Source: Rhodospirillaceae bacterium
GTDB taxonomy: Bacteria > Pseudomonadota > Alphaproteobacteria > Puniceispirillales > Puniceispirillaceae
DNA length: 38,900 bases
Assembly (NCBI GenBank): GCA_011522725.1
Contig: WTIL01000013.1
Coordinates: 1 to 38,900, forward strand
Reading direction: 5' to 3'
Part shown: positions 31,351 through 38,900 of the stretch, one piece after another
Position numbering within the stretch: position 1 is the stretch's first letter
Layout of the letters: each line of letters opens with the position of its first letter
The notes under the pieces: model-generated
Databases searched by the model: none
What the model was told of the DNA's origin: nothing
What the model saw: only the letters and a program-made list of their open reading frames with translations
Made by a program: the position numbers and the translations under genes

Positions 31351-31520
31351 CGATATCTGTCTCTTTTCTCATCATGATGCCGGGTCAACCCTCAGACAAA
31401 CCCGCAGACGCGGCCCATTGGCCCTGTCCGCCGGCAACAAGAGGATGTCTGGTGATGTTTTTGGGGGGTATGTCGACCGTCGCTCGGTCTGCGGTTCCGG
31501 TCGGTTGGGCCCCCGCGCCA

Positions 31521-31577
31521 TCATCTGTCGGGCCCCGGCTTTTTTCCTGTTCTCTTGTTTCGGCGCTGTTGTGGCAT
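31521..31577 (-). CDS. Possible 18-residue basic leader peptide upstream of pnp
   Basis: On the minus strand an ATG preceded by AGGGA at 5-nt spacing opens an 18-codon frame, MPQQRRNKRTGKKPGPDR, ending at TGA. Seven of 18 residues are Arg or Lys. It lies 171 bp before the pnp ATG. It is too short for the ORF track and could be chance, but the ribosome site and position in a leader region suit a translated upstream ORF. Confidence 0.3.
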   Translation of the reverse strand: MPQQRRNKRTGKKPGPDR

Positions 31578-31586
31578 GTAAGTCCC

Positions 31587-31613
31587 TAAAAAGCAAATGC
31601 TAAAAGCAGATGC
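31587..31613. repeat. Tandem direct repeat upstream of pnp
   Basis: TAAAAAGCAAATGC is followed directly by TAAAAGCAGATGC: two copies with one base change and one indel. The repeat lies just upstream of the putative leader-peptide ribosome site and is the most AT-rich part of the gap, so it may overlap a pnp promoter or a regulator site. Confidence 0.6.
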
Positions 31614-31634
31614 CGAAGGCGGCGCCCGGTCCAA

Positions 31635-31663
31635 GGATCAGGATCGGGATCGGGCATCGGGAT
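31635..31663. repeat. Short GGATCR tandem array
   Basis: GGATCA-GGATCG-GGATCG-GGCATCG-GGAT is a small degenerate hexamer array in the rpsO-pnp gap. No function is evident. Confidence 0.55.
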
Positions 31664-31682
31664 AGGGGGCCCGAAACGACGA

Positions 31683-31710
31683 CGGCCCGGCAGCTGATGC
31701 CACCGGGCCG
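31683..31710 (-). other. Strong GC hairpin downstream of rpsO
   Basis: CGGCCCGG and CCGGGCCG pair perfectly; in minus-strand RNA the stem can extend inward by four more pairs (two G-U) to an AUCA tetraloop. No good T-tract follows, so it may be a processing or stability hairpin rather than a terminator. Confidence 0.55.
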
Positions 31711-31721
31711 TTCGCATATTC

Positions 31722-31742
31722 GAAAATCGCTGCCGGGCAGCG
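31722..31742 (-). terminator. Probable rpsO terminator
   Basis: Just after the rpsO stop the minus strand reads CGCTGC-CCG-GCAGCG followed by ATTTTCG. The six-pair stem with a short T-run is a modest intrinsic terminator, likely partial so that some transcripts continue into pnp. Confidence 0.6.
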
Positions 31743-31747
31743 CCGGA

Positions 31748-32017
31748 TCAGCGGCGCAGTCCCAGACGGGCGATCAGATCCTTGTAGGCCTGCTCGTCGC
31801 CGGCCTTGATGTAGTCCAGAAGATTGCGGCGCTGGCCGACCATCGACAGCAGGCCCCGGCGCGAACCGAAATCCTTCTTGTGTGTCTTCAGATGCTCGGT
31901 CAGGTTCACGATCCGCTCGGTCAGGATAGCCACCTGAACGGCGGCGGAACCGGAATCGCTCTCCGACTTGCCGAATTCCTTGATCAGCTCGGCAGTACGT
32001 TCGCTGGTAATCGACAT
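31748..32017 (-). CDS. rpsO: 30S ribosomal protein S15
   Basis: The 89-residue S15 binds the central domain of 16S rRNA. It begins [15 protein letters not shown] and shows the family blocks [28 protein letters not shown]. The track start at 32077 adds an unrelated 20 residues; the ATG at 32017 has GGAGG upstream. It follows truB by 43 bp in the operon. Confidence 0.98.
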   Translation of the reverse strand: MSITSERTAELIKEFGKSESDSGSAAVQVAILTERIVNLTEHLKTHKKDFGSRRGLLSMVGQRRNLLDYIKAGDEQAYKDLIARLGLRR

Positions 32018-32060
32018 CGAAACCTCCTTCGGTCTCTCCACCAGGGCGGGCCCGGATGGA

Positions 32061-32999
32061 TCAAAGATTAAAAACACGCAGCGGATGCAGCTGTCCGGCC
32101 TTTACAGAGACCAGCGCCACGGGAACGCTGCCGGCGATCGCCACCCCGGTTCCGGCCGCGACGACTTCCGCAAAACGCGCCTCTGCCGCGGGGCTGAGCG
32201 CAGGAAGGGTCTGGCCATGACGGAGTTTTGCCGCCTCGCCCGCTGAAACAGGTAACGCCGGGATGTCGTCCAGCGCACTTGTCACGGGCTTCAAATGCTC
32301 GAAAGCGGCGGCACTATGCTCCAGCTTTTCCAGAAAAGCCAGTGAAATCGCGTCACTTTCATCAAACGGGCCGACCGACAGGCGCCGCAGACGGCTGACA
32401 TGGCCGACCGTCCCCAGCGCGACGGCGAGATCACGCGCCAGCGACCGGATATAGGTGCCCTTGCCGCAGGCCACGAAAAAGGTGGCGCTGCCCGCATCAG
32501 CGTCGCGCAATTCCAGCCTGTCGACCACCACCGGTCGTGATTCCAGCTCGGGAAGGCTGTCCAGCCCGTCGGCCACCGCCTTGCGCGCGATGTCATAGGC
32601 ACGCCTGCCATCCACCTTGATGGCGGAGAAGATGGGCGGCCGCTGGTCGATCTCGCCGGTAAAGCCGGGCAAGGCGGCCTCGATCGCGGCGCGCTCGGGC
32701 CGGTTGTCCGACGTGGCGATCACCTCTCCCTCGCGGTCGTCGGTGCTTGTCTGGCTGCCGAACTGCAGGGTGAATTCATATGATTTCGCGCCATGCATGG
32801 CGAAGGAGACCGTCTTTGTCGCCTCGCCGAGCGCGATGGGAAGGATTCCTGTCGCCAGTGGGTCGAGGGTGCCGCCATGGCCCGCCTTGACAGCGTTGAA
32901 AACGCGGCGCACGATGCCGACGGCACGCGACGAGCTCAGCTCCTCGGGCTTGTCGAGAATCACCCAGCCATGAACGGGATTGCCCTTGCGCGATGCCAT
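32061..32999 (-). CDS. truB: tRNA pseudouridine-55 synthase
   Basis: A 312-residue enzyme that forms pseudouridine 55 in the tRNA T-loop. N-terminal [15 protein letters not shown] is the TruB start; the catalytic Asp is in [15 protein letters not shown]; other blocks are [21 protein letters not shown] and [15 protein letters not shown] short C-terminal PUA-like part ends LHPLRVFNL. It starts 10 bp after the rbfA stop in the translation operon. Confidence 0.98.
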   Translation of the reverse strand: MASRKGNPVHGWVILDKPEELSSSRAVGIVRRVFNAVKAGHGGTLDPLATGILPIALGEATKTVSFAMHGAKSYEFTLQFGSQTSTDDREGEVIATSDNRPERAAIEAALPGFTGEIDQRPPIFSAIKVDGRRAYDIARKAVADGLDSLPELESRPVVVDRLELRDADAGSATFFVACGKGTYIRSLARDLAVALGTVGHVSRLRRLSVGPFDESDAISLAFLEKLEHSAAAFEHLKPVTSALDDIPALPVSAGEAAKLRHGQTLPALSPAAEARFAEVVAAGTGVAIAGSVPVALVSVKAGQLHPLRVFNL

Positions 33000-33009
33000 G
33001 CGGCGGCGG

Positions 33010-33396
33010 TCAGTCTTCGGTGCGGATGCTGTTGAACACGACGTTCAACCGTGCCGCGGTCTCGAAGGTCTCGTCGAGGATGAATTTCAGCCGTGGCACA
33101 CGGCGGAGATGGACCCGCGCCGCCACCTCGCGCTGCAGGACCGGCGCCAGCCTGTTCAGCGCCGGCAGCACATTCTCGCTGTTCTGCCCGCCAAGCGGCA
33201 TGGTGTAGACGCGCGCGTTGGAAAGATCGGGGCTCACCGAAATCTCGGAGACGGTCACCGACACACCCTCGAGATCGGGATCGAAGAAACTGTCCCGGCT
33301 GAGAATTTCAGACAGCGCATGGCGTATCGTCTCGCCGACGCGCAGCTGGCGCTGCGTTGGCGGTTTCGCCGCAAATCGCTTGGTTTTTCCAGCCAT
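33010..33396 (-). CDS. rbfA: Ribosome-binding factor A
   Basis: A 128-residue 30S maturation factor with a KH-like fold. Recognised by QRQLRVGETIRHALSEIL near the start and the later VTVSEISVSPDLSNARVYTMPL and RVHLRRVPRLKFILDETFE blocks, plus its place between infB and truB. It assists 16S 5'-end processing. A 64-bp gap separates it from infB. Confidence 0.96.
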   Translation of the reverse strand: MAGKTKRFAAKPPTQRQLRVGETIRHALSEILSRDSFFDPDLEGVSVTVSEISVSPDLSNARVYTMPLGGQNSENVLPALNRLAPVLQREVAARVHLRRVPRLKFILDETFETAARLNVVFNSIRTED

Positions 33397-33460
33397 GGCG
33401 TCCTCATACCCGCAAAAGAGGCGTGACAGGTCGCTGTTCGGGATTGGCCGAGGGCCCGGA

Positions 33461-36007
33461 TCAGTCGAGGGTCCGGGCGACCTCGCGAATCTCGAAACAT
33501 TCGATCATGTCGCCTTCCTGGATGTCCGAGTAATTCTCGAAACCCATGCCGCACTCGAAGCCCTCGCGAACTTCCTTCACCTCGTCCTTGAAGCGACGCA
33601 ATGTCTTCAGCGAGCCCTCGTGGATCACCACATTGTCGCGAAGCAGGCGAACGCTGCAGCCGCGCTTGATGATGCCCTCGGTGACCATGCAACCGGCGAC
33701 CTTGCCGATCTTGGACACGCCGAACACCTGGCGGATCTCGGCGTAGCCGATGAACTCCTCCTGCGTGTCCGGGCTGAGAAGGCCGCCCATCGCGGATTTC
33801 ACCTCGTCGATCAGTTCATAGATGATCGAGTGGTAGCGGATTTCCATGCCGTCGCGCTTGGCAAGGTCGCGCGCCTGCGGAATGGCGCGCACATTGAAGC
33901 CGACGACAAGCGCGTTCGACGCGGCGGCGAGCGAGATGTCGGATTCGCTGATCGCGCCGACACCGGCGGACAGGATTCGCACCTTCACCTGATCGGTGCC
34001 GAGCTTCTCGAGCGCCACACGAATGGCCTCGAGCGAGCCGTGAACATCGGTCTTGATAACCATCGGAAGCTCTTCGGCCTCGCCGGCGGCGATCGCCGAA
34101 AGCATCTGCTCGACAGAGCCGCGCGCGCCGCGGGCGGCCTCGCGATCCTTGATCTGGCGCGTCCTGTATTCGGCGATCTCGCGGGCCCGGGCCTCGGATT
34201 CGACAACGACACAGTTGTCGCCTGCCATCGGAGTGCCGTTGAGGCCGAGAATCTCGACCGGCCGGCCGGGGCCTGCCTCGGTCAGCTTCTGGCCACGGTC
34301 GTCGAGGAGCGCGCGCACACGGCCGCTCTCGGCGCCGACGACCAGGATATCGCCCTGCTTCAGGGTGCCGCGCTGGACGAGAACCGTTGCCACGGAACCG
34401 CGGCCGCGCTCGACCTTGGCTTCGACAACGACACCGTCGGCGGCGCGGTCCGGGTTGGCCTTGAGCTCGAGAAGCTCGGACTGAAGCATGATGGCTTCTT
34501 CCAGCCTGTCGAGGCCCTGCCCCGTCAGTGCGGATACATCGACACAGAGAACGTCACCGCCGAAATCTTCGGTGATGATTTCCTGCTGCAGCAGGTCGTT
34601 GCGAACGCGCTGCGGGTCGGCGTCGGGCTTGTCGCATTTGTTGACAGCGACAATCACCGGACAACCAGCCGCCTTGGCATGGTTGATCGCTTCGACCGTC
34701 TGCGCCATGACCGAATCGTCGGCGGCGACAACGAGAATGACGATGTCGGTGATGTCGGCACCGCGCGAACGCATCTCGGTAAAGGCCTCGTGGCCCGGCG
34801 TATCGATAAAGGTGATGGTGTTGCCGGCCTGCGTGCTGATCTGGTACGCGCCGATATGCTGCGTGATGCCGCCGGATTCGCCGGCCGCCACATCGGTGCG
34901 GCGGATCGCGTCGAGAAGGCTTGTCTTGCCGTGGTCGACATGGCCCATGACGGTGACGACCGGTGGCCGCGACTTCAGGCTGGCCGCATCATCCTCGGCG
35001 CCCTCGAGACCAATTTCGACATCCGATTCCGACACACGCTGCGCGCGGTGGCCAAGCTCCTGCACGATCAGCTCGGCGGTCTCGCCGTCGATGGTCTGGG
35101 TAGCCGTCGCCATGACGCCGAGCTTCATCAGCTCCTTGACGACATCGGCTGTACGTTCCGCCATCCGGTTGGCCAGCTCGCCGACGGTCAGCGTGTCGGG
35201 CACGATCACGTCGCGGACCTGCTTGACCTGCGGCTGCTGGTCCTCGCGCATGCGGGCCTTTTCCCGCTGGCGGCGAACCGACGCCAGCGAGCGCTGGCGG
35301 CGCTGGTCGTCACCGGACAGCGCCTGGGTAATGGTCATCTTGCCGGACTGGCGACGGCCGGGGCCGTCACGGCGGGCCGGGGCCGGGCGGCGTGACGGGG
35401 TGTCGTCGGCCTGACGACGGCGGCGTGAATGCAGGTCCGCACCGTCATTCGACGGAGCCGGAGCAGACGGCGCCGTCTGGCGCGCCTCGGAATGCTTGCG
35501 CGCCTCTTCATCGCGGCGGCGCTCTTCCTCGGCTTCGATTTCCTTCAGTTCGGCGAGCTCGGCGGCGCGGCGCGCCTCGGCCGGGCTGAGCGGCTCTGCC
35601 GCCGCATCGGCTTCCGGCCCGGCAGCCGGGGCCTCGGCAGCATCGACCGGCGCTTCGGCGGCGGCGTCAGCCGGTGCGTCGGCCTCCGGCTTTTTCATCC
35701 CTTCCTGAAGAGCACGAACGCGGGCGGCGCGCTCCTGCGCGGTAAGCCTGTCCTCGGCGCCTGCCTCCGGTGCGGGGGCCGGAGCCGCCTCTGGTGCTGC
35801 CTGCGGCGCGGCCGCAGGTTCGGCCTTCTGTGTCGCGGCACGATGCGGCGCGGCGGGCGCGCGCTTGCGGCGCACCTCGACCTGCACGGTACGTCTGCCG
35901 GCGCCGCCGGGTGTTGCCCGCAGCTGGCCGGCCTCGAGACCGCCGAGTGTCAGCCTGCTGCCAGACAGGCTGAGCTTCTTGGATTTGCCGCTATCGTCGC
36001 TCATCAT
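33461..36007 (-). CDS. infB: Translation initiation factor IF-2
   Basis: The 848-residue GTPase delivers initiator tRNA to the 30S subunit. The N-terminal 250 residues are a low-complexity Ala/Pro/Glu and Arg-rich region, typical of alphaproteobacterial IF-2. The GTPase motifs are GHVDHGKT (355-362), DTPGHEAF (402-409) and NKCD (456-459). The C-terminal domains end in [18 protein letters not shown]. Two adjacent ATGs (36007 and 36004) are possible; GGAAAGGG precedes them. Confidence 0.98.
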   Translation of the reverse strand: MMSDDSGKSKKLSLSGSRLTLGGLEAGQLRATPGGAGRRTVQVEVRRKRAPAAPHRAATQKAEPAAAPQAAPEAAPAPAPEAGAEDRLTAQERAARVRALQEGMKKPEADAPADAAAEAPVDAAEAPAAGPEADAAAEPLSPAEARRAAELAELKEIEAEEERRRDEEARKHSEARQTAPSAPAPSNDGADLHSRRRRQADDTPSRRPAPARRDGPGRRQSGKMTITQALSGDDQRRQRSLASVRRQREKARMREDQQPQVKQVRDVIVPDTLTVGELANRMAERTADVVKELMKLGVMATATQTIDGETAELIVQELGHRAQRVSESDVEIGLEGAEDDAASLKSRPPVVTVMGHVDHGKTSLLDAIRRTDVAAGESGGITQHIGAYQISTQAGNTITFIDTPGHEAFTEMRSRGADITDIVILVVAADDSVMAQTVEAINHAKAAGCPVIVAVNKCDKPDADPQRVRNDLLQQEIITEDFGGDVLCVDVSALTGQGLDRLEEAIMLQSELLELKANPDRAADGVVVEAKVERGRGSVATVLVQRGTLKQGDILVVGAESGRVRALLDDRGQKLTEAGPGRPVEILGLNGTPMAGDNCVVVESEARAREIAEYRTRQIKDREAARGARGSVEQMLSAIAAGEAEELPMVIKTDVHGSLEAIRVALEKLGTDQVKVRILSAGVGAISESDISLAAASNALVVGFNVRAIPQARDLAKRDGMEIRYHSIIYELIDEVKSAMGGLLSPDTQEEFIGYAEIRQVFGVSKIGKVAGCMVTEGIIKRGCSVRLLRDNVVIHEGSLKTLRRFKDEVKEVREGFECGMGFENYSDIQEGDMIECFEIREVARTLD

Positions 36008-36074
36008 GAACCCTTTCCGGACAATGGGCGCAAACCACCCCCATTGCCAATGTGCGCAAGGTGATACACCGGTA

Positions 36075-36656
36075 TCACCCAGCCTGACAAGACGAAGACC
36101 GCGAAAAGGCCTCCAGTCTCAGCAGTTCCCGGCGCAGATTTTCCGCCGTTTTCGCGACCCCGCCCCGCCGCACCGCGGCAAAGGCCAGACTGTCACGTCC
36201 AAATACCCGGCCAAGCTCGGTCGCATCCAGCTCCCGGCTTGTCCAGTCAACATCGAGACGGCTTTCCAGCCGCCGCATTTCACGATCCGAGGCGTCGGGC
36301 GCCGCCAGCAGCCCGGCGAAGCTCTCGCCTTCCGCAGCCAGCTTGCCGGAACCACCGACAAGATCGCCCGCACGCCGGGCCAGCCCGGCAGACGACAAGG
36401 CTCTCTGCCGAAGCATCTGCGCGATCTGCAGGATATCCTCCTCGACCTCGCGGAAGCCGGCGCCGATGCGCCGCGTCAGGAGGTTCCTTGCAGCGACGCG
36501 ACGAAGGCTTTCAGCATTATTCTCGATCCAGACCCCGCGGCCCGGGAGCTTGCAGGCAAGGTCGGCGACGGCATGGCCGTCCGGCCCCGCAACAAAGCGG
36601 ATCAGCTGCTCACGCGGCAGGTTCTGCCCGGACAGGATGCAGGTTCGATCCGTCAT
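36075..36656 (-). CDS. YlxR-type RNA-binding protein with L7Ae-like C-terminal domain
   Basis: The 193-residue protein joins an N-terminal YlxR/DUF448 domain ([29 protein letters not shown]) to an L7Ae-like RNA-binding segment ([18 protein letters not shown]). The arrangement is common between nusA and infB in alphaproteobacteria. The YlxR domain is presumed to bind nucleic acid in the context of transcription or translation. The C-terminal third is less conserved. The ATG at 36656 has GGAG 8 nt upstream, just after the nusA stop. Confidence 0.9.
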   Translation of the reverse strand: MTDRTCILSGQNLPREQLIRFVAGPDGHAVADLACKLPGRGVWIENNAESLRRVAARNLLTRRIGAGFREVEEDILQIAQMLRQRALSSAGLARRAGDLVGGSGKLAAEGESFAGLLAAPDASDREMRRLESRLDVDWTSRELDATELGRVFGRDSLAFAAVRRGGVAKTAENLRRELLRLEAFSRSSSCQAG

Positions 36657-36677
36657 GCGGCGCTCCGACCATGACCC

Positions 36678-38291
36678 TTAGCTCGCCGCCGGCTCGTCGC
36701 CGGAGGCTGCTTCGGAGACTGCTTCCGGGGCCGCTTCGGTGGCCGCATCACCCTCGGCTGCATCGGATGCCTCGCCCGCTTCCGGCTCGTCATCGAACCA
36801 GTGGGCGCGCGCCGCCATGATGATGTCGCCTGCCTCGGTGTCGTCCTCAAGACCATGCTCGGACAACAGCGCAACAAGCTCGTCGCTGTCGAGATCGGCA
36901 AGATCATCAAGCGAAAGCACCTCATTCTCGGCGAGCTTAAGCATCATGCCGAGGCTGATATATTCGAAATTGCGGAGATCGTCGGCAACCTTGAGATTGT
37001 CGAGAGCCTCGTTGATCCGCTGTGCCTCGCGCTCGACGAACTCAACCGCCCGCGCCTGCAATTCCTCGGCGATGCCTTCGTCGAAACCCTGAATGGTGGC
37101 CAGCTCCTCGATCGGTGTCTCGGCAATCTCTTCAGGGAGGACAAAACCCTCTGCAACCAGCAGGTGGGCGATCACATCATCGATGTTGAGCGCCTCGATG
37201 AAGCGGGTCGAGCGGGTCCGGAACTCTTCCTGACGGCGCTCGGATTCCTCTGCCTCGGTCAGGATGTCGATGTACCAGCCGGACAGCTGCGACGCCAGGC
37301 GCACATTCTGGCCGCGACGGCCGATGGCAAGGCTCAGCTGGTCGTCCGGAACGACGACTTCCATCCTGCCGGCAACCTCGTCCATCACCACCTTGGCGAC
37401 TTCGGCCGGGGCCAGCGCGTTCACAACGAACGAGGCGGGATCCTCGATATAGGGAATGATCTCGACCTTCTCGCCCTGAAGTTCGCCGACAACGGCCTGC
37501 ACGCGGCTTCCGCGCATGCCGACGCAGGCGCCGACCGGATCGATTCCGGGGTCATTCGACAGGACGGCGATCTTGGCGCGGCTTCCGGCCTCGCGGGCGA
37601 CACCCTTGATCTCGATAATGCCGTCATAGATTTCGGGCACTTCCTGGGTAAAGAGCTTTGCCATGAACTCGTTGCAGGCGCGCGACAGGAAAATCTGCGG
37701 ACCACGCTGCTCTTCACGGACATCGATGATATAGGCACGCACCCGGTCGCCCTGGCGCAGGTTCTCGCGCGGGATCATCTCCTCACGGCGGATCACCGCC
37801 TCGGCACGACCAAGGTCGACCGTGATCGAATAGCTTTCCGCACGTTTCACCGTACCGACAACAATCTCTCCGACACGGTCCTTGTATTCCTCGTACTGAC
37901 GGGCACGCTCGGCGTCGCGCACCTTTTGCGAGATCACCTGCTTTGCGGTCTGGGCCGCGATCCGGCCAAATTCGATCGGCGGCAGCGGCTGGCGCCAGAA
38001 TTCACCAAGCGCGAGCGGCGGCTCCTGTTTCGCGCCGTCGGCAACGCTCATCTGCGTGGCGTCGTCCTCGACTTCCTCGACCACTTCGATCCAGCGCTCC
38101 AGCGTGATCGAGCCGGTCTTGCGGTCGATCATCGCGCGAATGTCACGGTCGAGACCGTATTTCGCACGGCCGGCTTTCTGGATCGCCTCTTCCATGGCGA
38201 CCATCACCTCTTCGCGCTCGATCGATTTTTCGCGCGCCACCACATCGGCGACCTGGATCAGTTCCAGTCCTGGGATCGAAGATGTATCCAT
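36678..38291 (-). CDS. nusA: Transcription termination/antitermination factor NusA
   Basis: The 537-residue NusA binds RNA polymerase and nascent RNA, affecting pausing, termination and antitermination. Order: N-terminal polymerase-binding domain (VADVVAREKSIEREEVMVAMEEAIQKA), S1 domain (EIVVGTVKRAESYSITVDLGR), two KH domains (DPVGACVGMRGSRVQAVVGEL; LAIGRRGQNVRLASQLSGW), and two C-terminal acidic helix-hairpin-helix repeats with an acidic, Ala-rich tail. It lies between rimP and ylxR. Confidence 0.98.
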   Translation of the reverse strand: MDTSSIPGLELIQVADVVAREKSIEREEVMVAMEEAIQKAGRAKYGLDRDIRAMIDRKTGSITLERWIEVVEEVEDDATQMSVADGAKQEPPLALGEFWRQPLPPIEFGRIAAQTAKQVISQKVRDAERARQYEEYKDRVGEIVVGTVKRAESYSITVDLGRAEAVIRREEMIPRENLRQGDRVRAYIIDVREEQRGPQIFLSRACNEFMAKLFTQEVPEIYDGIIEIKGVAREAGSRAKIAVLSNDPGIDPVGACVGMRGSRVQAVVGELQGEKVEIIPYIEDPASFVVNALAPAEVAKVVMDEVAGRMEVVVPDDQLSLAIGRRGQNVRLASQLSGWYIDILTEAEESERRQEEFRTRSTRFIEALNIDDVIAHLLVAEGFVLPEEIAETPIEELATIQGFDEGIAEELQARAVEFVEREAQRINEALDNLKVADDLRNFEYISLGMMLKLAENEVLSLDDLADLDSDELVALLSEHGLEDDTEAGDIIMAARAHWFDDEPEAGEASDAAEGDAATEAAPEAVSEAASGDEPAAS

Positions 38292-38341
38292 GTCTCTCTA
38301 CCTGCTCTGTCTGCTGGTTAGGTTATATTCATGCGGCCCGT

Positions 38342-38896
38342 TCAGTGCCGTGCGGCCCCCTCGCGGGCCAGAATTTCAATCGGGTCGATACGCGCCGCCT
38401 CGATCTCGTCGAAGGCGAACTCAAACCGCCCGAAGGATGTCTCGAGCACCACACGGCCATCCGCGTCGAGCCCGCCAAGGCGCCCGTTGAAACGCTTGCG
38501 CCCGTCGAGCATGAAGCGCAGCGTGATTTTCGCCAGCTCGCCGCTGAACCTCTCATAATCCTCGATCCGGGTCAGCGGACGGTCGATTCCGGGAGAACTG
38601 ACCTCCAGCGTATAGGCGTCCGATATCGGATCCTCGACATCGAGAAGCGCGGCAACATGCCGGCTCAGCGTCTCGCAATCCTCGACCGTCATCTCTCGTT
38701 CCGCGACCGGCTCGGCCATGATCTGCAGCTGGCTGCGGCCACCCTTGGCACCGGAATAGCGGACCCGAACAAGCCGGAAACCGAGATCGGTTACCGCGCC
38801 TTCGATAATCTGGCTGATCCGTGATTCTACCACTTGTGTGTCCGCCACCCTTGTCTGGCCTGCCGGCAATTCCACCCATTGACGGAAATCGCCCAA
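38342..38896 (-). CDS. rimP: Ribosome maturation factor RimP
   Basis: RimP assists 30S subunit assembly. The family blocks LGFRLVRVRYSG, the DCETLSRHVAALLDVEDPI helix and YTLEVSSPGIDRPL are clear. The start is unsure: the track uses TTG at 38896, only a few bases from the window edge; GTG codons at 38848 or 38833 would also keep the whole domain, and the latter has AAGGGTGG upstream. The 184-residue reading is slightly long for the family. It is the first gene seen of the nusA-infB operon; upstream control lies outside the window. Confidence 0.93.
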   Translation of the reverse strand: MGDFRQWVELPAGQTRVADTQVVESRISQIIEGAVTDLGFRLVRVRYSGAKGGRSQLQIMAEPVAEREMTVEDCETLSRHVAALLDVEDPISDAYTLEVSSPGIDRPLTRIEDYERFSGELAKITLRFMLDGRKRFNGRLGGLDADGRVVLETSFGRFEFAFDEIEAARIDPIEILAREGAARH

Positions 38897-38900
38897 TAAA

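Larger units (their letters stand above)
31351..31747. other. rpsO-pnp intergenic region (397 bp)
   Basis: From rpsO towards pnp the gap holds an rpsO terminator (31722-31742), a long GC hairpin (31683-31710), a short GGATCR tandem array (31635-31663), a tandem 13-14-bp repeat (31587-31613), and a possible 18-codon basic ORF (31521-31577). The remaining 170 bp before pnp show no feature I can name. A gap this long inside an otherwise tight operon fits independent promotion and post-transcriptional control of pnp, as in other bacteria. Confidence 0.55.

Noticed and set aside
29104-31377. 757-residue plus-strand ORF antisense to pnp
   Set aside because: Shadow of pnp; long open antisense frames are expected in GC-rich coding DNA.
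33218-35395. 725-residue plus-strand ORF antisense to infB
   Set aside because: Shadow of infB, with no recognisable domain and it runs through the convincing IF-2 frame.
36801-38321. 506-residue plus-strand ORF antisense to nusA
   Set aside because: Shadow frame; NusA S1 and KH motifs on the minus strand are clear.

Overview
The window is GC-rich, gene-dense bacterial chromosome and reads as an alphaproteobacterium. The evidence is family membership and gene order: RegB/RegA-type redox regulators, an Irr-like Fur-family regulator divergent from fabA-fabB-fabI, the mutM / ubiE-ubiB-coaBC-dut neighbourhood beside dnaA-rpsT, and a YlxR/L7Ae-type protein between nusA and infB. I cannot fix the genus; a marine Rhodospirillales/SAR116-like or similar lineage is only a guess. 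No phage, insertion sequence, CRISPR array, tRNA or rRNA was seen.

Layout. (1) 1-6251 is the accessory part: a stand-alone cyclic-nucleotide-binding domain protein, an amidase, a three-gene minus-strand unit (aldo/keto reductase, GNAT acetyltransferase, EamA transporter), a small lipoprotein and a second EamA transporter. (2) 6314-15213 is a minus-strand block running rpsT, dnaA, dnaN, recF, gyrB, regB, regA. It joins the replication-initiation genes to a global redox two-component system with only 10 bp between gyrB and regB. (3) 15327-22734 holds a small secreted protein and mutM on the minus strand, then ubiE, ubiB, coaBC, dut and a MoeB/ThiF-type E1 enzyme on the plus strand, ending against a convergent 2-hydroxyacid dehydrogenase. 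(4) 22874-29150 holds an SH3-domain exported protein, katG and irr on the minus strand, and fabA-fabB-fabI on the plus strand. (5) 29239-38896 is the conserved minus-strand operon rimP-nusA-ylxR-infB-rbfA-truB-rpsO-pnp.

How the genes work together. The window is mostly housekeeping: replication and repair (dnaA, dnaN, recF, gyrB, mutM, dut), ubiquinone synthesis (ubiE, ubiB), CoA synthesis (coaBC), unsaturated fatty acid synthesis (fabA, fabB, fabI) and translation/RNA turnover (rimP to pnp). Redox and iron sensing run through it: RegB reads quinone/redox state, Irr reads haem/iron, and KatG removes peroxide.

The most interesting signals are: a CoaBC enzyme with an in-frame N-terminal helix-turn-helix domain, preceded by a short AT-rich element with helically phased TTCA motifs, an exact DnaA-box consensus and an inverted repeat over the start codon; a RegB kinase that keeps its quinone motif and redox cysteine but has Arg in place of the H-box Glu; a katG promoter nested within inverted repeats and next to an Irr-box-like sequence; and a pnp leader with tandem repeats and a possible 18-codon basic leader peptide. 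All functional readings of these are inference.
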